Positions 10,940-23,533 are shown, numbered from the stretch's first letter. The stretch: 64,000 bases of DNA from Pseudorasbora parva (GCF_024679245.1 NC_090174.1:48509974-48573973), one strand, 5' to 3'. Notes: generated from the sequence alone by a model not told the origin. A program made the numbers and translations.

Positions 10940-13859
10940 AAGGCAGGGCTTATACCACCTTACTACCCAGTGCACTCTCTCTCATTCATAAGTGATACGA
11001 GTACACCATCTTTGTATAGCTAACGTCAACTGCAGCGATGTAACTGTGACTTCTGCTCCCAAATGGTCTATATAAAAATGGTGCACACTTAACTAAATCA
11101 ACCAGTAAAGTAACCCGATGCATATGGCTGCCATTTCCAAGCAATTTTCCTAATAGCATGTCTGTTAAATATCAATGACATTTTATACAAGTTGTATGAA
11201 ATTCTCAATTTATTTGGAAGGACATTCATCTTTTTAGCATCAGCCTTGCGACGGCTCTGCATCATTTCCCAGATTCATGAAGCATGAAAGTTTCGCATGG
11301 CTCTAACTCTCCCCGCGGGACACCTCCAACTCTTAGGGATATAGCGTTGATACTGGTCACCTTTGAGTTTGATTTAATATCTCTAAATAGAAAGTACTTG
11401 CTGAGGCATTTGGTAATCAAAGCTAAAGGCGAGCCACAGGGGGGGTTCATTATGGGAAGAGCTGCTCTGGGCCCCATGGCTAATTGCTGAAACGCACAAA
11501 TGGAGGGGAAATTCAATGTGACGTGAAGCATAGATGATACAGCCGCTTTGAAAGAGCAGCATGTGTGTATACAGCTCTCCGGCTGGGCCTGCCAAATATA
11601 GGGATTGAAGGTAAGATTGAAATAAACATGCACGCACACACACACTTATAACCTCTCCTGTGTGCTACAGAACAAACGGAGCATTTTCTTTGTTTGATCT
11701 GAAGCATGCTTTGACTGGCGGACTTTGTCATAACAGCAAAAGTACGGCGGTGAAGGGCAGAGCTTATCATGGCTAATTTACACCTGGCAAACTGACAGCG
11801 AATTTAAAGCAGCCCGTAGCAGAACTAAAACGAGATCATCGCCCGCAGTTATGATACGGTGGAACAGAGATGGCATGTGATGCACATACTGATAGAGGAA
11901 CGGGTCAGGTGGTGGAATAAGGAAAGTAAGAGTTTACTGTGTGGGGAGGTTCATTGTTGTATAAGTTGTGTCGAGTTCTGTGTTTTCTCAGGTTTGGGTT
12001 TATTTTCTATTATGACAACATGCTGGCTGATCTGAATCCATATTTCATGGTTGGGCATTTGGTACCTTGGCAACGGGCTGCAGGGGCCAATGAGGACGCA
12101 GCAGGGAGCTCCAGCTGTGCAGCTCAGTTTACCCATATGCCTCTGATGCTGCCGTCCACCCCTTCACCGGGAACTTCACTTCCTGCCAGAGAGGAGCAGC
12201 AGGAGACGGAGACATGCTGAACCTGCAGATCAACAAACGCAGACATTTACTTTGCTATCTATAAGAGCACACCTACCATATATATCTACTGATTTTATGT
12301 AAAGCTAATTATATACTGTAACTATGGACTAAACTTATCCTACAATTTTAATCTATAACTAAAAGAAAACTATATTTGCTTCAAGTATAAGTGATTGAAT
12401 TCAGTTTGAAATACGTTTTTCACAATATGTATCATCCTAATAGCTTCAAAAATTATATTATATATTATATGAGCTATCCCTTTAAGAGTACCCAACTGAA
12501 GAGCTTCCTTCCACTTCTGGTGGCTAATTTATGAGTAATGTCCACAGAATGAAGATGGAGTCACAGATGCTGACAGCTGGCCAGATGTATCTTTTAAAAT
12601 CTAAGTGTCACTCACTCCAGATCCAATTATAGCCTGCAGCTGTGAGCGGACAAACAAGCGACTCCGGTTTATTTCAGCTTCCAGTCAATCAATGCATCTC
12701 ATTGTCTACAGACCCTGATTCACTGGCTTTTATATCAAGGTGGAGAAAAAATAAAATAAAAAATATCCCAGCAGACTCCTCAATCAATGGGAACGGAACG
12801 GGCCGCAACACCAACGTTAGCTAAATATTTAGAAAGACTCACTCATTGACTGAGGAGAAGAGCTCACACAATGGGATCTGACACTTTTTTTGTCTTCCAG
12901 TTTGCTTAGATTAACTGAAGACAAAGATTTGATCAATCAGTCTAAAGCTGATATCACAGATAGCAGGATAGAGACAGATAGGTCAAGAAGATCACAAGAA
13001 TTGAATCAATCATGTCAATAAGCAGCTGATTTCCACCAAAGAGCTCTGGAATTTAAATATTGCTGTGCAGCTCGGTTTTCACTTCATCTACTCTGCATGT
13101 CAGACTCAAAGCTCCAAGCCAAGATACTTTTGCGTTTTCCTCTAATGGTGCGTCTAGATGCCAACAAGGGTTATCGGTCTAACAAAATTACAGTCTAATA
13201 TCATTATTCTGATTAGACAAGTATAATCTCACTGTCCATCTCTCTCGGGGTAAGGGATATCTCTCCCTCTGTTTTGCAGATGGAGGGCAGATGGCTGCTG
13301 CTTCACTGATGGCAAATTTCCATTTCCTTAAGGTCAACAGCTCACTGCCACAAAACAGGCAAAGGAGCTCCGATAAACACTCTGTATTTGCATTCAAAAT
13401 AAGGTTGAAGAGGGTCAAACTGAACCGCATTGGCTGCCTTTCTGTTCAGGAGATCAGGAGAAAAATCCAAAACACAACATAAACTGTCCCTTTTCATTAT
13501 GCATTCATCCAAACATGTGGCTTCTGATTTGTCAGGAATGATTATTATTGGCATCGTATACTGGCCTGTATTGTAGACTGCTGTTTATGTTGGCTATATT
13601 TCAAAACTGACAATCAATCAGACTGGAATTTGGAAATCTTCGAAGAGAAAAGTCTTTGAAAAGTCTTTAATTTCTCTATCTTCAAACGGGATACTTCATA
13701 ATTAATTAATTTGAACAAGATGAGGTCACATGCCATTTTTGTGTGAGAAAAGAGGGATAACTTGAGATTATGAAGTGTATACAATTTTATAATTCTTATT
13801 TTTCACAATAGTTTGACAGTTACAATATTTATAATCAACAGTTATAATTAATGTTGAAA
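10940..13859. other. Long single-copy block; possible conserved non-coding DNA
   Basis: There are no transposon ends apart from a possible half-site 'agctatccctttaa' near 12471-12485. The stretches 11200-11800, 12040-12240 and 13020-13500 have balanced composition and look unlike the AT-rich repeats around them. An open plus-strand frame at 13291-13482 follows a pyrimidine tract ending in 'ttttgcag', but it has no recognisable protein features. Regulatory function is only a possibility. Confidence 0.4.
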
Positions 13860-14060
13860 ACAGTTTTTGCTGCTTGTTTTGTTTCAGGATTCTTTAAGGA
13901 ATATAAAGTTCAAATAATAGCATTTATTTAAAAATATAAATGATAAATGTCTTTACTGTCACTTTTGGCCAGTATAATGTGTTCTTGCTGTATAATAGAA
14001 TTAAATGCATCTGTTGTAAAGACAACTAAAGTTCATTAGATTTGCATTCATAAAGATATA
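13860..14060 (-). mobile_element. Decayed interior fragment of a common fish DNA transposon
   Basis: It contains 'ttcaggattctttaaggaa', 'gcatttatttaaa' and 'aatgtctttactgtcac', the reverse complement of phrases I recognise from an abundant cyprinid repeat. Related pieces lie at 30545-30600, 40590-40680 and 59549-59690. No ends are preserved. Confidence 0.5.
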
Positions 14061-14118
14061 TTTAAACTTTATGTAGGGCTGTGTGTTCTGAAATATTGAA
14101 ATCAACCCCAAACCCACT

Positions 14119-14447
14119 TTAAAGAGATAGTTCACCCAACAACAAAAAAAAAAAACATATTTTACTCATCCTCACGTTATTCTAAAACTGTACAAGTTTC
14201 TATCTTCTGTTGAGCACAAAAGAAGATATTTGAAGAATGTTGGTAACCAGTTGACTTCCATAGTAGGATAAAAATGCTATGAAAGTCAAAGGGTACCATC
14301 AACTGTCTGGTTACCAACATTCTTCAAAATATCTTCTTTTGTGTTCAACAGAAAAGAAAAAAGTAAAAAGTAAAAGAAAAACTCGTCAAGGTTTGGAACA
14401 ACTTGAAGCATGATGACAATTTTTTTTTTGTTGGGTGAACTATCCCT
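14119..14447. mobile_element. Angel-like palindromic MITE
   Basis: It starts TTAAAGAGATAGTTCACCCA and ends in 'gggtgaactatccct', its reverse complement. The two halves pair over most of their length: 'gaagatatttgaagaatgtt' and 'ggtaacca' on the left pair with 'ggttaccaacattcttcaaa' on the right. The loop lies near 14262-14290. The architecture and sequence are those of the highly palindromic cyprinid element I know as Angel; that name is from memory. The right-hand TTAA is lost (ctatccct|gctgg). Confidence 0.85.
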
Positions 14448-15160
14448 GCTGGCAAAGCTATGTACGTCTATCCCAAGCCAGAAGGTTGGACAAATCACTA
14501 CAGAGGATTTTCCAAAGCAGAGCTTTTTGAAATTTATATCAGCTTTGACAAGAGCTCACACAGGCAGTTTATCAGAGTAAAGTCTGCCAAATATCAGACT
14601 TCTCCTATTGCTCTCCACATGTGCGTCATCTTCAATAAACAAAAAGTGGAGCTACTCTGTCTCCTGCGAGGACATTTTAGCTACGGCTGTCTCGGAGTCA
14701 TTGATTGTGACTAACGGTGGAGACAGTAATCCTGTGCAGGTACTAGATTGCAATGGTCCTGATCAATAGGCCCCGCACGAAGGGAGGTAATGCCCACAGC
14801 GGCAGCAGCATTCATCAAAAGGATAACAGGAACAAAGTCAACACTGCCCACAGTCTGTCTACACAGCAACCCACTTGGAAGAACAAAGCATGTAAATACT
14901 TCATCTCCAAGCTGAAATTTAAGTCAAGTTTGTTCAGGGTGAGCTCCAGTGTGACTGAGGAAAGAACCGCACAGGAGGCTGCGGAGTGTAAACAGAGAGA
15001 AAAGAGCTGAATTGGAGAAACGACTTACCACATGAATTTATTTGACGTACAGGCACTCGCTATACAGTGCCTTATCTCTCACATGCTACATCAAAGACAG
15101 AATTGTCAAAACGCAGCACGTTTCTTTTTTTTTTTACTCTTACATTCTCCTGATTATCAG
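14448..15160. other. Single-copy block, no gene seen
   Basis: Composition is balanced, with open but unremarkable frames (14460-14714 and 14753-15010). Neither shows recognisable domains or splice context. The block lies between two transposons and could be conserved non-coding sequence. Confidence 0.35.
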
Positions 15161-16256
15161 GAGAGCCCGACCAATATGGGTTTTTACCAATACCAATACC
15201 AATATTAGGGTGTAAAAAAGTCTGATATTGATATACAGGCCGATATTTTTCATTTTTATATTAGAGTAAAGTACTATTCAAAAGTCTGGACACACTTTCC
15301 CATTGGTGTCCAAACTTTTGACTGGTACTGTATACATAATAGTGTATATACATAATATACATACATTTTTTCAGGTGTTTTATGTAAGTCTAAACTAGAT
15401 TTTCAGGTACAGAAATAGTAATAAAATGTCAAATCTCTTCATAATCTTCACTGTATAAATATAGATTAACCCTTATTAAAGTTATTCAGTCAAGAGCCAT
15501 GAGTGTATTTTTTTTGTATTTTTTTTTTGTCTTTTGTTATCTCGTCTTTTATTGGGAAACTTCCCAGCCATTGACGAGATTATTCTGTGTTTTCACTGTT
15601 ATCCGGTAGGAGGTGCTATCTCCTGAACGAGAACAGAATCTGATGAAAACACAGGAGAAGAAGAATGATTAATCACTTATAAGCAGATTAATATGTAAAA
15701 TAACACACTCATAAAAAGCATAGAAATCAAACCTGCCGAAAGTTATTGAATGAAATGTCGACCCAGGACAAGGACTGTGGAGTTTTGATGGACTCGCTCT
15801 ACTCCATTTGTGTTTTGATCATCGCTCTGAATCCCATCTGTATGCAAGTTCGTTCAGATTTTCACTGCTTTTTTCTCAAAATTATGCTTTTTCATGAAAC
15901 TTACCCACATTTAAGTGTTGATAAAAAAAATAATTCATGAAGCTAGAATAAAACAGAGGGTCTGTTCTTTCTTTTGATATATTGCATGTTCAAATATTCA
16001 TACAAGATATTCTGTGGAATCTTGTGAAAATGACCAAAAACGCAGGTGGTGACAGGCAAATTAAGACATCACCGACTAAGTTTACGAAGACCGGCATTTT
16101 GACATAATTTTGTGTGAATATTCGCACGCTGAGAGACGCGTGGGTGCACATTCATATCGGTGGCATATCAGAGGCATATACGCCGATGCCAATATATCTG
16201 CGCCAGGCTCCTATTGGCCGACAAAATCAGCAGACCGATAAATCGGTTGGGCTCTA
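15161..16256. mobile_element. DNA transposon with GAGCCCRACC inverted ends
   Basis: The left end is AGAGCCCGACCAATATGGGT; the right end, read inward, is TAGAGCCCAACCGATTTATC. Both continue into 'ccaatac/ccgatat' repeats, so the element has subterminal repeats. Its ~1.1-kb interior shares sequence with 7955-8240 and with 15700-15870-like sequence at 62680-62830. No clear target-site duplication: 'attatcag' on the left and 'gtcgtcag' on the right agree only in part. No transposase is present, and the superfamily is not assigned. Confidence 0.7.
15270..15332. repeat. Miniature palindrome made of Tc1-type terminal repeats
   Basis: 'actattcaaaagtctggaca' is followed within about 12 bp by its inverted counterpart 'tgtccaaacttttgactggt', flanked by 'ta' and 'tata'. 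This is the terminal repeat of a Tc1-family transposon placed back to back with almost nothing between. It lies inside the 15161-16256 element. Confidence 0.65.
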
Positions 16257-16946
16257 GTCGTCAGTGTTAAAATGGTTTCATAGCTTCCAAATGTTATACT
16301 AAGCCTAAAAATGAATCAAAAGCTCATTTGTTTGCCATTCTCAATGTTATTTAGAGAAGAGCGAGATAATTTTTTTTTTGTCCCTGCACCAAACTGTGAA
16401 CATTTTTCCAAGCGCAGTCAGATAAGATACCAATCAGTAGGCCAGATTGGTTTTCCAGTATCTGTGTGGAGATCAGAAGACGCATCAGTGAGATAATTTG
16501 CAAATGTTTCCTGTGACCTCCACACATTCAAATGGAGTTCTTGTTTCGGTGCTGTCTCGGATGTCCGCAAGTTTACCCACAAACCCCAGAGCTTCATGCA
16601 GATGGGGACATATTAAAATTCACTGCAACCCAGCAGTCAATACTACTCCATATTTTATGCCGTCTCGCCATCAATGAAAATCGTTTGTTTAGAATTTGTG
16701 AGTGAAACTCTAAGACAACCTAGCTTATAGATTGATATAGATTGACAGGTGATTATTGATCCAAGATTAAATCCCACCTAGAGTCATTCAAATCTAAGAG
16801 AGACTAATAACTGTGACAAATAAAAATAACAAGACAGATAAAGAGATTATATTACAAACTCACAGACTCAAACATTCACCTTCAGCTGAGAGAAAATGTC
16901 ACAGAGAAATGATTAATCCTTTAATGTTGAATAAAAGACATTGCTG
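16257..16946. other. Single-copy block, no gene seen
   Basis: No repeat ends are visible. The part 16500-16620 has higher GC than its surroundings. No credible coding frame. Confidence 0.4.
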
Positions 16947-18943
16947 CACTGTAAAACCTAACAGTGAAATTCACTAAATGAAATAAGTTCATTTTACTTA
17001 ATGTTACCAAAAAAGTTAATTCAACTTAACAAATATGTGTGATGTTAACTCAAAAATGTATTATTGTAAGCAAACCTCAATCTAAATAAGTTACTAAAAC
17101 TTTTTAACTCTAATGGTTTAAGTTACAGATATTTATTTAATCTAGTATTTTACATCTATGGCCAATTAAATAACTAAAAGCTGATAAAATAAATAAATAA
17201 ACAATAGTATATACATTAATCTACCTCATATTAAGCCTACAGTCTTACATTAAGCTCTTTTAAAGTCATTACATTTAGTCATGTCAAAGTATCATCCCAG
17301 TGAGTTTCCGAGGCAACAAAAACCGCACCATTTTCCCTCCTTCAGTCCAGTCACAGCAGGACGGCTCGCGCTACAGTCAAGAAAAACAAAAGGTAAGCGT
17401 TTCAAACTTATTTATTCATATTTCGCTCATGTTTGAACGTTTTCAGTGTTATTTTCGTACCTCTTTTATGTTTATCCGAAGATTAACCAGCTCAGTAATG
17501 TTGTGTGTAAAGTTAGCCAGCAAACAATCTAACATTAGGAGCAAATGCGCTATTGCACCAGTGTTATCAACGGTAATGTACACGTTTGGAGTTAATTATG
17601 CTGTTTTACACTGCAGTTTGTCAGCGGGGAATTAAAAAATATATGTTTGTGCTTTCTCACAGTCGGACAGATAAACGCTGGCTTTTGAGACAGTTGGCCA
17701 ACTTTCCATGTCTCTCGTCTCGTGCCACAGTGACGTTAACTAACTTACGTTAAAGCAAAAGGTAACGTTAATGCAAACTCACGCATTCCTTATATTACAA
17801 CCGTTTTAAATGTATTGTTAATCGAATTCGAGTTTCCTCTATCATATGTGATGCTAGTTAATTTGACTAAAGCAGCTGAAGCTCCGGGGTGAACAAAGTG
17901 ACTTGAGGAGCATTTTAGATCCTGTTTTGCTAACGTTAGATAAAATTTTAAACTGTTATTTGTTTCTCATGACGTTTTCTCATTTGAAACTCACACTAAC
18001 ACATTGTTTCCATGCTTTTAAATCTTTTCAGAGCAAAGACGACGGTGCAATGGCAGCAACGTGGCTACAATTCTATGAGTAAGTAAGTTAGAATTAACAT
18101 TGAACAAATCAATGGAATTTTGTAACGTTACTGTGCAAAATGCAAATGATAACGTTATGAACAGTTACATAATGTTCATACAAATATAAGTTTGTTCTTC
18201 AATTTTAATTTTTGAATGAATTGCTATTTTTGCAAACGTAATTATGACCATAAATGTCTTTTAGCACAACTTGTAAGTCTTCTGAAGCAATATGATTTTT
18301 TTAAAAGGCTTAAAGTCCAAAGTCCAGTCTGTCTATCATTCAAAGTCATGTTGTATTGCTTCAGGAGAATACTGGTCAAGTCTTGAAAGTTGTTGTTATA
18401 GTCGGCTTTCCTAATATAAACAGAAACATTTCGTGTGTTATATTTTCACTGGCAGTTATCCTGAAGTTGCCTTGGGTTTGTAAAGGTGTAAGGTAATTGG
18501 CAATGCTAGATTTGCAGTGGTTGAAAGAAGTCTTGTCATGAATCATAAAAAAAACTACGATCCTGGCAGGTCTGTTACTATTTAAAAGGAAGAGTCAGGA
18601 GATGTTTTCAAGACACAAGGTAGGACACATGTCAAAACTACATTACATTTATTTAGCAACATGTTAACCTTTCAGCTGCCACCAGCATAAATGCATGGTG
18701 TGGTTACAGTGACTGATAGTTGATCATTCAAGTTGTCTTAAATGTATAGTCCACTTGCCAATACAAATTCAGTCATGATTCATAAATTACCAACCCTCAT
18801 ATTGTTCCAAACACATAAGAATTTTATTAATCTGTCCATTGAAAATCTAATCTTCAAAACGTTTAATTTAGGCTTTCATTAGCATATACATTGAGCACAG
18901 CAAAAGCTTATTTGACACATAATAAACCAATCTCAGCTCAAGC

Positions 18944-19618
18944 TTAAAGGAATCGTTCACCCTGATTTACTCCCCCCCTCAAGTCCTCCTTGGTGTAAAT
19001 GACATTCTTCTTTCAGACGAATACAATCAGAGTTATATTAATACGTGTCCTGGCTCGTCCAAGCTTTATAATGGCAGTGAATGGCAGCCCAAAATTTGTA
19101 GCCCAAAAAAGTGCATCCATCCATTTTAAAAGTGCTCCACACGGCTCCGGGGGAATAATAAAGGCCTTCTGAATTAAATCGATGGGGTTGTGTAAGAAAA
19201 ATATCCTCTCGTGATTCAAAACGCTTGTGCAACGCCCGACATCATCGTCACATCATTTATGTTTTTTACACTGCGTCCGCCGTCAACGCCGTGGCTGTTA
19301 TGCTTTTTTACGCTATATCCGACGTCATCGTTGCGCCGGAAACTAGTTATTTTCTTATTTTATAACGAGTTAAATATGGATATTTTTCTTATATAAACCC
19401 ATCGATTCACTTCGGAAGTACTTTATTAACCCTCCAGAGTCATGTGGATTACTTTTATAATGAATAGATGCACTTTTTTGGCTTCAAATTTTGGACAGCC
19501 ATTTACTGCCATTATAATGCTTGGATTAACCAGGACATTTATTAATACCGCTCTGATTATATTAATCTGAAAGAAGAACGTAATTTACACCAAGGATGTC
19601 TTGCCATTATCCATTTAA
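18944..19618. mobile_element. TTAA-type element with long inverted halves, copy 1
   Basis: TTAA occurs at both edges (18944-18947, 19615-19618). The halves are inverted relatives of each other: 'ccttggtgtaaatgacattc' near the left and 'aatttacaccaaggatg' near the right, 'aatcagagttatatta' against 'ctctgattatattaat', and 'ataatggcagtgaatgg' against 'ccatttactgccattata'. The centre (19230-19340) is CpG-rich. A related copy lies at 38800-39240. It is nested in the CACTA-like element. Confidence 0.8.
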
Positions 19619-19830
19619 AATTTGTTAATCAAATCTGTCTTGTTTCACCTTGTCTACACCGGATGTGAGCAGCGCGACAGGACAAAAGAGCCCCTTATAG
19701 TCCGTTATGTTGTCTACACTGGATGCGGCGTGATGTGAGCGACAAATCTTTGACAGTAAACTGTTGCCTCTTTCTATTTATGACATACTGACATGAAAAA
19801 CAAATGTTTTGCAATGTGTGCATTATCGCT

Positions 19831-19866
19831 TGAATTCAATTCAATTCAATTCGTCATTCAATTCAA
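19831..19866. repeat. (AATTC)n pentanucleotide repeat
   Basis: About six attca/aattc units, one interrupted by 'gtc'. Confidence 0.8.
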
Positions 19867-20912
19867 GGTCTAGAACATTCGGCTGATACACCCCTGAAAA
19901 TGTTTTTCCCCCAATTAAACCTTGCTGACAAACAACTTAACATCTTTACAAAATTGAACTACAGGGTTTTAAATAAGCACATGCCCAATTAAATCAACAA
20001 AAATCCGTTCCTTATAACAACGTTTTTTTTATTTATGAAAATTGAAATATGGTGTCTGCCCTGACAAGGGTTATTTTTATATGTGGTGACATACAAACTT
20101 TTTTTCCAATGCATATAGAAAAAGGAGCTTGACCAGGTGCAGAAGCCAACAGTCACCATCCTTACTGTCGAGGAGGAAGAGGGAACGTTACCTTTAAACC
20201 CACTGGATGCTTTGATTGTCTTTAAAGATGAGGTGGTGATGTCTGCCAAGTCTTCGGTCAGTGCAATACACTTAGAGTACATTAAAGATCATACAGTGCT
20301 TTTGCTTTTTGAGGAAACGTACCTTTTTACATAATTTTTTTTATTTTATATGTTTTGTTTTTTAAATGTTATGACTTTTTTAAACATGTTTGTGCTGTTT
20401 TATTTGGTGAAAAAGTCTAATATTTTTTGTCTAGTTATATTTGTGAACATATGGCATACTGTATTTATGATGTAAATGTTATATTTTAATAAATTACTTA
20501 AAAATACCCTCCTGTTCTGTCTTCATTTTGTACCAATGTTAGCTTGTGCTTAGTCTTATGTAACTTAATCACTTTGAGTTTGATGAACTTAAACCATTTG
20601 CCGCAATCTGTTTCCTAAAACCATTTAAGTAACCATGTAGTTGTTAAGACTTAGTTAGATTTGTTACCTGAATTCAAACTGAATTAATAAAATTAACTTA
20701 AAATTTTAAGTTCAGTTTACTCTTAATAATTGATCAACACAACACTAAAATATAAGTTTTAACACTTAAACAACACTAAAATATGAGTTAATTTAACTCA
20801 ATGTATATGAGTTTTCAGTACTCATACTTAATGGTTTTAAAACTTAATTGGTTTGAAGCAATCGGTTTCCTCAAATGGTTTGAGTTACCGTAACTTGTTG
20901 GGTTTTACAGTG

Positions 20913-21180
20913 TGTCCTACCTCTTTGCTGTATAAGATAAGCTAGAAAGGCTCTTTTCTGGCTGGTTTTCCTCTTTTTAGTGTTTTTTTTTTTTAGTTTT
21001 TTACTTTTGACCTTAAATTCATAACATTTTTAAATGAAAAAAATACAAAAAACAAATGTCACAAAATCAAGAATGTTACTGTACTGAAAATCAAGCTTGT
21101 GAGGGATATTGCTTCAATACAAAAGTCCAATTAAGAAGTTGATAAAGTCATTTACATTTCACACAAAAATAGTAAAACAC
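20913..21180. other. AT-rich spacer, no gene seen
   Basis: Sequence between the CACTA-like element and the next hAT; only T- and A-rich runs are seen. Confidence 0.4.
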
Positions 21181-21188
21181 ACTCTCAC

Positions 21189-21661
21189 CAGTGTTGGGTG
21201 TAATTAGTTATTAAGTAATTAGTTACTGTAATTTAATTACTTTTTCCTTTAAAGTAATCAGTAAAGTAATCAGAAGTATCAGTTACTTCTGATGTAATTG
21301 AACTAAATACTAAATATAATTATACATAATTCAATAGTGGACTTAACATCAATATTTAAAGTCTAACTTTAAAATGCATGTTTTTATGTATCCTTCTCAC
21401 ATTTGTAATGCTTTGGTCAGTTAATAAGAGTAATTTATGTAGTTTTATTTTATGTATTTGAATGTATTAAAATATTCGTTTCATGTCTACCCTTAAATCG
21501 CTTAACTCGAGGTTGATATAGGATTTAGAAAGTAATTAAAAGTAATTAGTAATAGGTAATTAAATACTTTTTGGAGTAATTTGTACAGTAATCTAATTAC
21601 ACTATTGAAGATGCAATTAGTAACTAGTAATTCATTACTTTTTTAGAGTAACTTAACACTG
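21189..21661. mobile_element. hAT-type MITE with exact 8-bp duplication
   Basis: It starts CAGTGTTGGGTGTAATTAGT and ends, read inward, CAGTGTTAAGTTACTC. ACTCTCAC lies on both sides (21181-21188, 21662-21669). Inside are repeated 'gtaatta' blocks at both ends, the typical structure of the abundant fish CAGTGTTGGG elements. Its 473 bp are non-coding. The exact duplication suggests a fairly recent insertion. Confidence 0.9.
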
Positions 21662-21761
21662 ACTCTCACACATAGAAAGCTAAAACATTATGTGTGAAAG
21701 ACTAAAAAAGCTATCTGGTAAAACATATCCATGATGAGCGGAGCAACAACAGTGAAACTTA

Positions 21762-21855
21762 TGTTCTTATATCCTAATATTCTTATATCCTTATATAATT
21801 TTATATCCTAATATTCGTATATCCTTATATTCTTATATCCTATCCTAATATTCTG
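21762..21855. repeat. Minisatellite of 'ttcttatatcctaata' units
   Basis: About six imperfect head-to-tail copies of a unit alternating 'ttcttatatcc', 'ttatatcc' and 'taatattc'. Confidence 0.8.
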
Positions 21856-22547
21856 TATCAGCTCTTGGAATGCCGCTAATTCGAGCACAGACAGTAACTG
21901 TTAAAAAAATAAAAGATATAAAATGTATATCTTAATAAATATAGAAAAGAAATAAAATTTATATTAGAGCCCTTTTACTTTCACACAAACTTGTCTGTTT
22001 ACAGCTAAAGCAGCTTCTGTGAGTCATTCAAATGTATTGATTGTCCTAAATACACTTATGTATGCTTCTTTCGTGTGGGTATGAATATAAATCGAAATGG
22101 CATTTGATTAATGCCGTGTAAATATGATTAAATGTGCGAATTCAATAATGCATCCACAGGCACCATTAAGCCATCAAGAGGAAAGTTCTGCTGCTCACAA
22201 ATTACAGAGGGACTGCTGAAATTACGAAATGAAATAAAGGGACATTGAATTTCACCAGAAAAACTTGACATTTAAATTTGATTGATGCTTTGTGAATAAA
22301 ATCATCAAACCATCACTTCTAAATGCCACAACAGACAGTTTAACAGATGAGCCTGGGTGTATTTTGAAAGGTTTAAATAACATAATGCTAATCCAACAAG
22401 CACAGTGAAATAAAAAACTGATCTGGTACGTTTAATTAAACATTTTCCCAAGATCCCTTCTGATTTGGCTAGATCAGAGAGCTCAGGTCAAAAGGTCAAA
22501 AATTGTATGTTTCTATTGGAGTTTTTTTTGGGTCAATTTTGTGACGT
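21856..22547. other. AT-rich spacer, no gene seen
   Basis: No repeat ends, and no protein-like frame. It leads into the TG/TA microsatellite. Confidence 0.4.

Positions 22548-22642
<95 letters not shown>
22548..22642. repeat. Compound (TG)n(TA)n microsatellite, left half
   Basis: About 14 TG units are followed by about 33 TA units that end exactly where the hAT at 22643 begins. Confidence 0.95.
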
Positions 22643-22645
<3 letters not shown>

Positions 22646-23530
22646 GGATGCAACAATACAGTTAGTCCACGGTTCAATACATATCTCGGTTTTTAACCAC
22701 GGTTTTTCGGTTCGTTTTTTTTTTTTTTTGCCATTCTATTCTTAGGTGACAGGAACAGAAAATGGTTAAGGACATTTTTTTATGCAATACTCTTTCTTTA
22801 TTTTACTTAATAGACTTAAATCTTTACTTAAAAACCCTTGTACACATTCCGAGTGTATTATATAATATATATATAAAGATTTACAGTGGCAACTCAGAGA
22901 TGTACAGTAGCATTTAAGTATGAAATTGAATAAATAAATGTATGCTAAAATTAAAACTACATAGTCTTCAATATACAAAATTGATTAAAAACCTACTGTA
23001 TTAAAGGTCTTTTGTTTTGTTTTATTTTAACATAATTTTAGAGGTGAACTGTCCCTTTAAGGACACGTGTTCACTAGGCTGCTGCTGTCAATTGAAGACC
23101 TGCTCACATCTCATAACTTTACACATAACAGACTGTGTTTATATGTTAAAGTTGTGTGTATTTGACAGTATAAGTGCAGTAAGACTGTCCAGTAATCACG
23201 CGTGTTTGACAGACGTTTAGTGCACGCGCTCATTGCAAAACAGTGCATGCGCGCGAAAGAAATGTTTAACCGGCAAGTCTTAAAAACGTGGGTAAACACT
23301 GCCTAATGTTGGTGCATATGATTGGATATTTGCTCATATCAGCGCGTAGACTCACAGGCACACTCAAAAAGAGCTGAAATAAACTGAGAGAAATATTTCA
23401 AACTGAGAAAAAAACGGAAATAAATAATTAAATCCAAAACCGAAAGAAAAAAAAACGCAATTCACCAGCGCGTATTGAATCGTGAAGGCCATGCCGAACG
23501 TTCAATATTATATTGAGTATTGTGGCACCC

Positions 23531-23533
<3 letters not shown>
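22643..23533. mobile_element. hAT-type element inserted in a (TA)n tract
   Basis: The left end is TAGGGATGCAACAATACAG and the right end, read inward, is CAGGGGTGCCACAATACTCA; both lead into 'ggttcaatac/gattcaatac' sequence. Pure TA repeats abut both ends, so any 8-bp duplication would be 'atatatat' and cannot be told from the microsatellite. The interior contains decayed sequence with GC-rich patches (23195-23260) and no intact transposase. End sequence and size suggest hAT. Confidence 0.75.

Larger units (their letters stand above)
17290..20510 (+). pseudogene. Remnant spliced transcription unit inside the CACTA-like element
   Basis: Three exon-like pieces lie on the plus strand. One ends 'acaaaag|gtaagc' near 17391. 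One of about 47 nt (about 18032-18078) lies between 'ttttcag' and 'gtaagt' and carries ATGGCAGCAACG. The last starts after 'catatag' at about 20119 and runs open to TAA at 20332, with AATAAA at about 20488. The last exon encodes an acidic stretch ('TVEEEEGTLPLNPLD'). It is read in phase 0, whereas the preceding piece ends in phase 2, so direct joining gives a stop. Either a middle exon is missing or the unit is dead. The protein is not recognised. Confidence 0.4.
16947..20912 (+). mobile_element. Large CACTA-like element (CACTGTAAAACC ends)
   Basis: The left end is CACTGTAAAACCTAACAGTG; the right end, read inward, is CACTGTAAAACCCAACAAGT. Both are followed by long subterminal stretches of short 'aagtt/aactt' repeats (16960-17150, 20570-20890), as in CACTA/EnSpm elements. 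A 'tg' lies outside each end, compatible with a 2-bp duplication but weak evidence. The ~4-kb interior holds splice-like exons (17290-20510) and a nested palindromic element (18944-19618). It is probably a non-autonomous derivative. Confidence 0.75.

Noticed and set aside
13268..13482. Open frame after a splice-acceptor-like 'ttttgcag'
   Set aside because: The peptide has no domain or compositional support and no good donor follows; the block looks non-coding.
16947..20912. Calling a named CACTA transposase
   Set aside because: The ends fit the class, but no transposase motif is present, so only the element type is reported.
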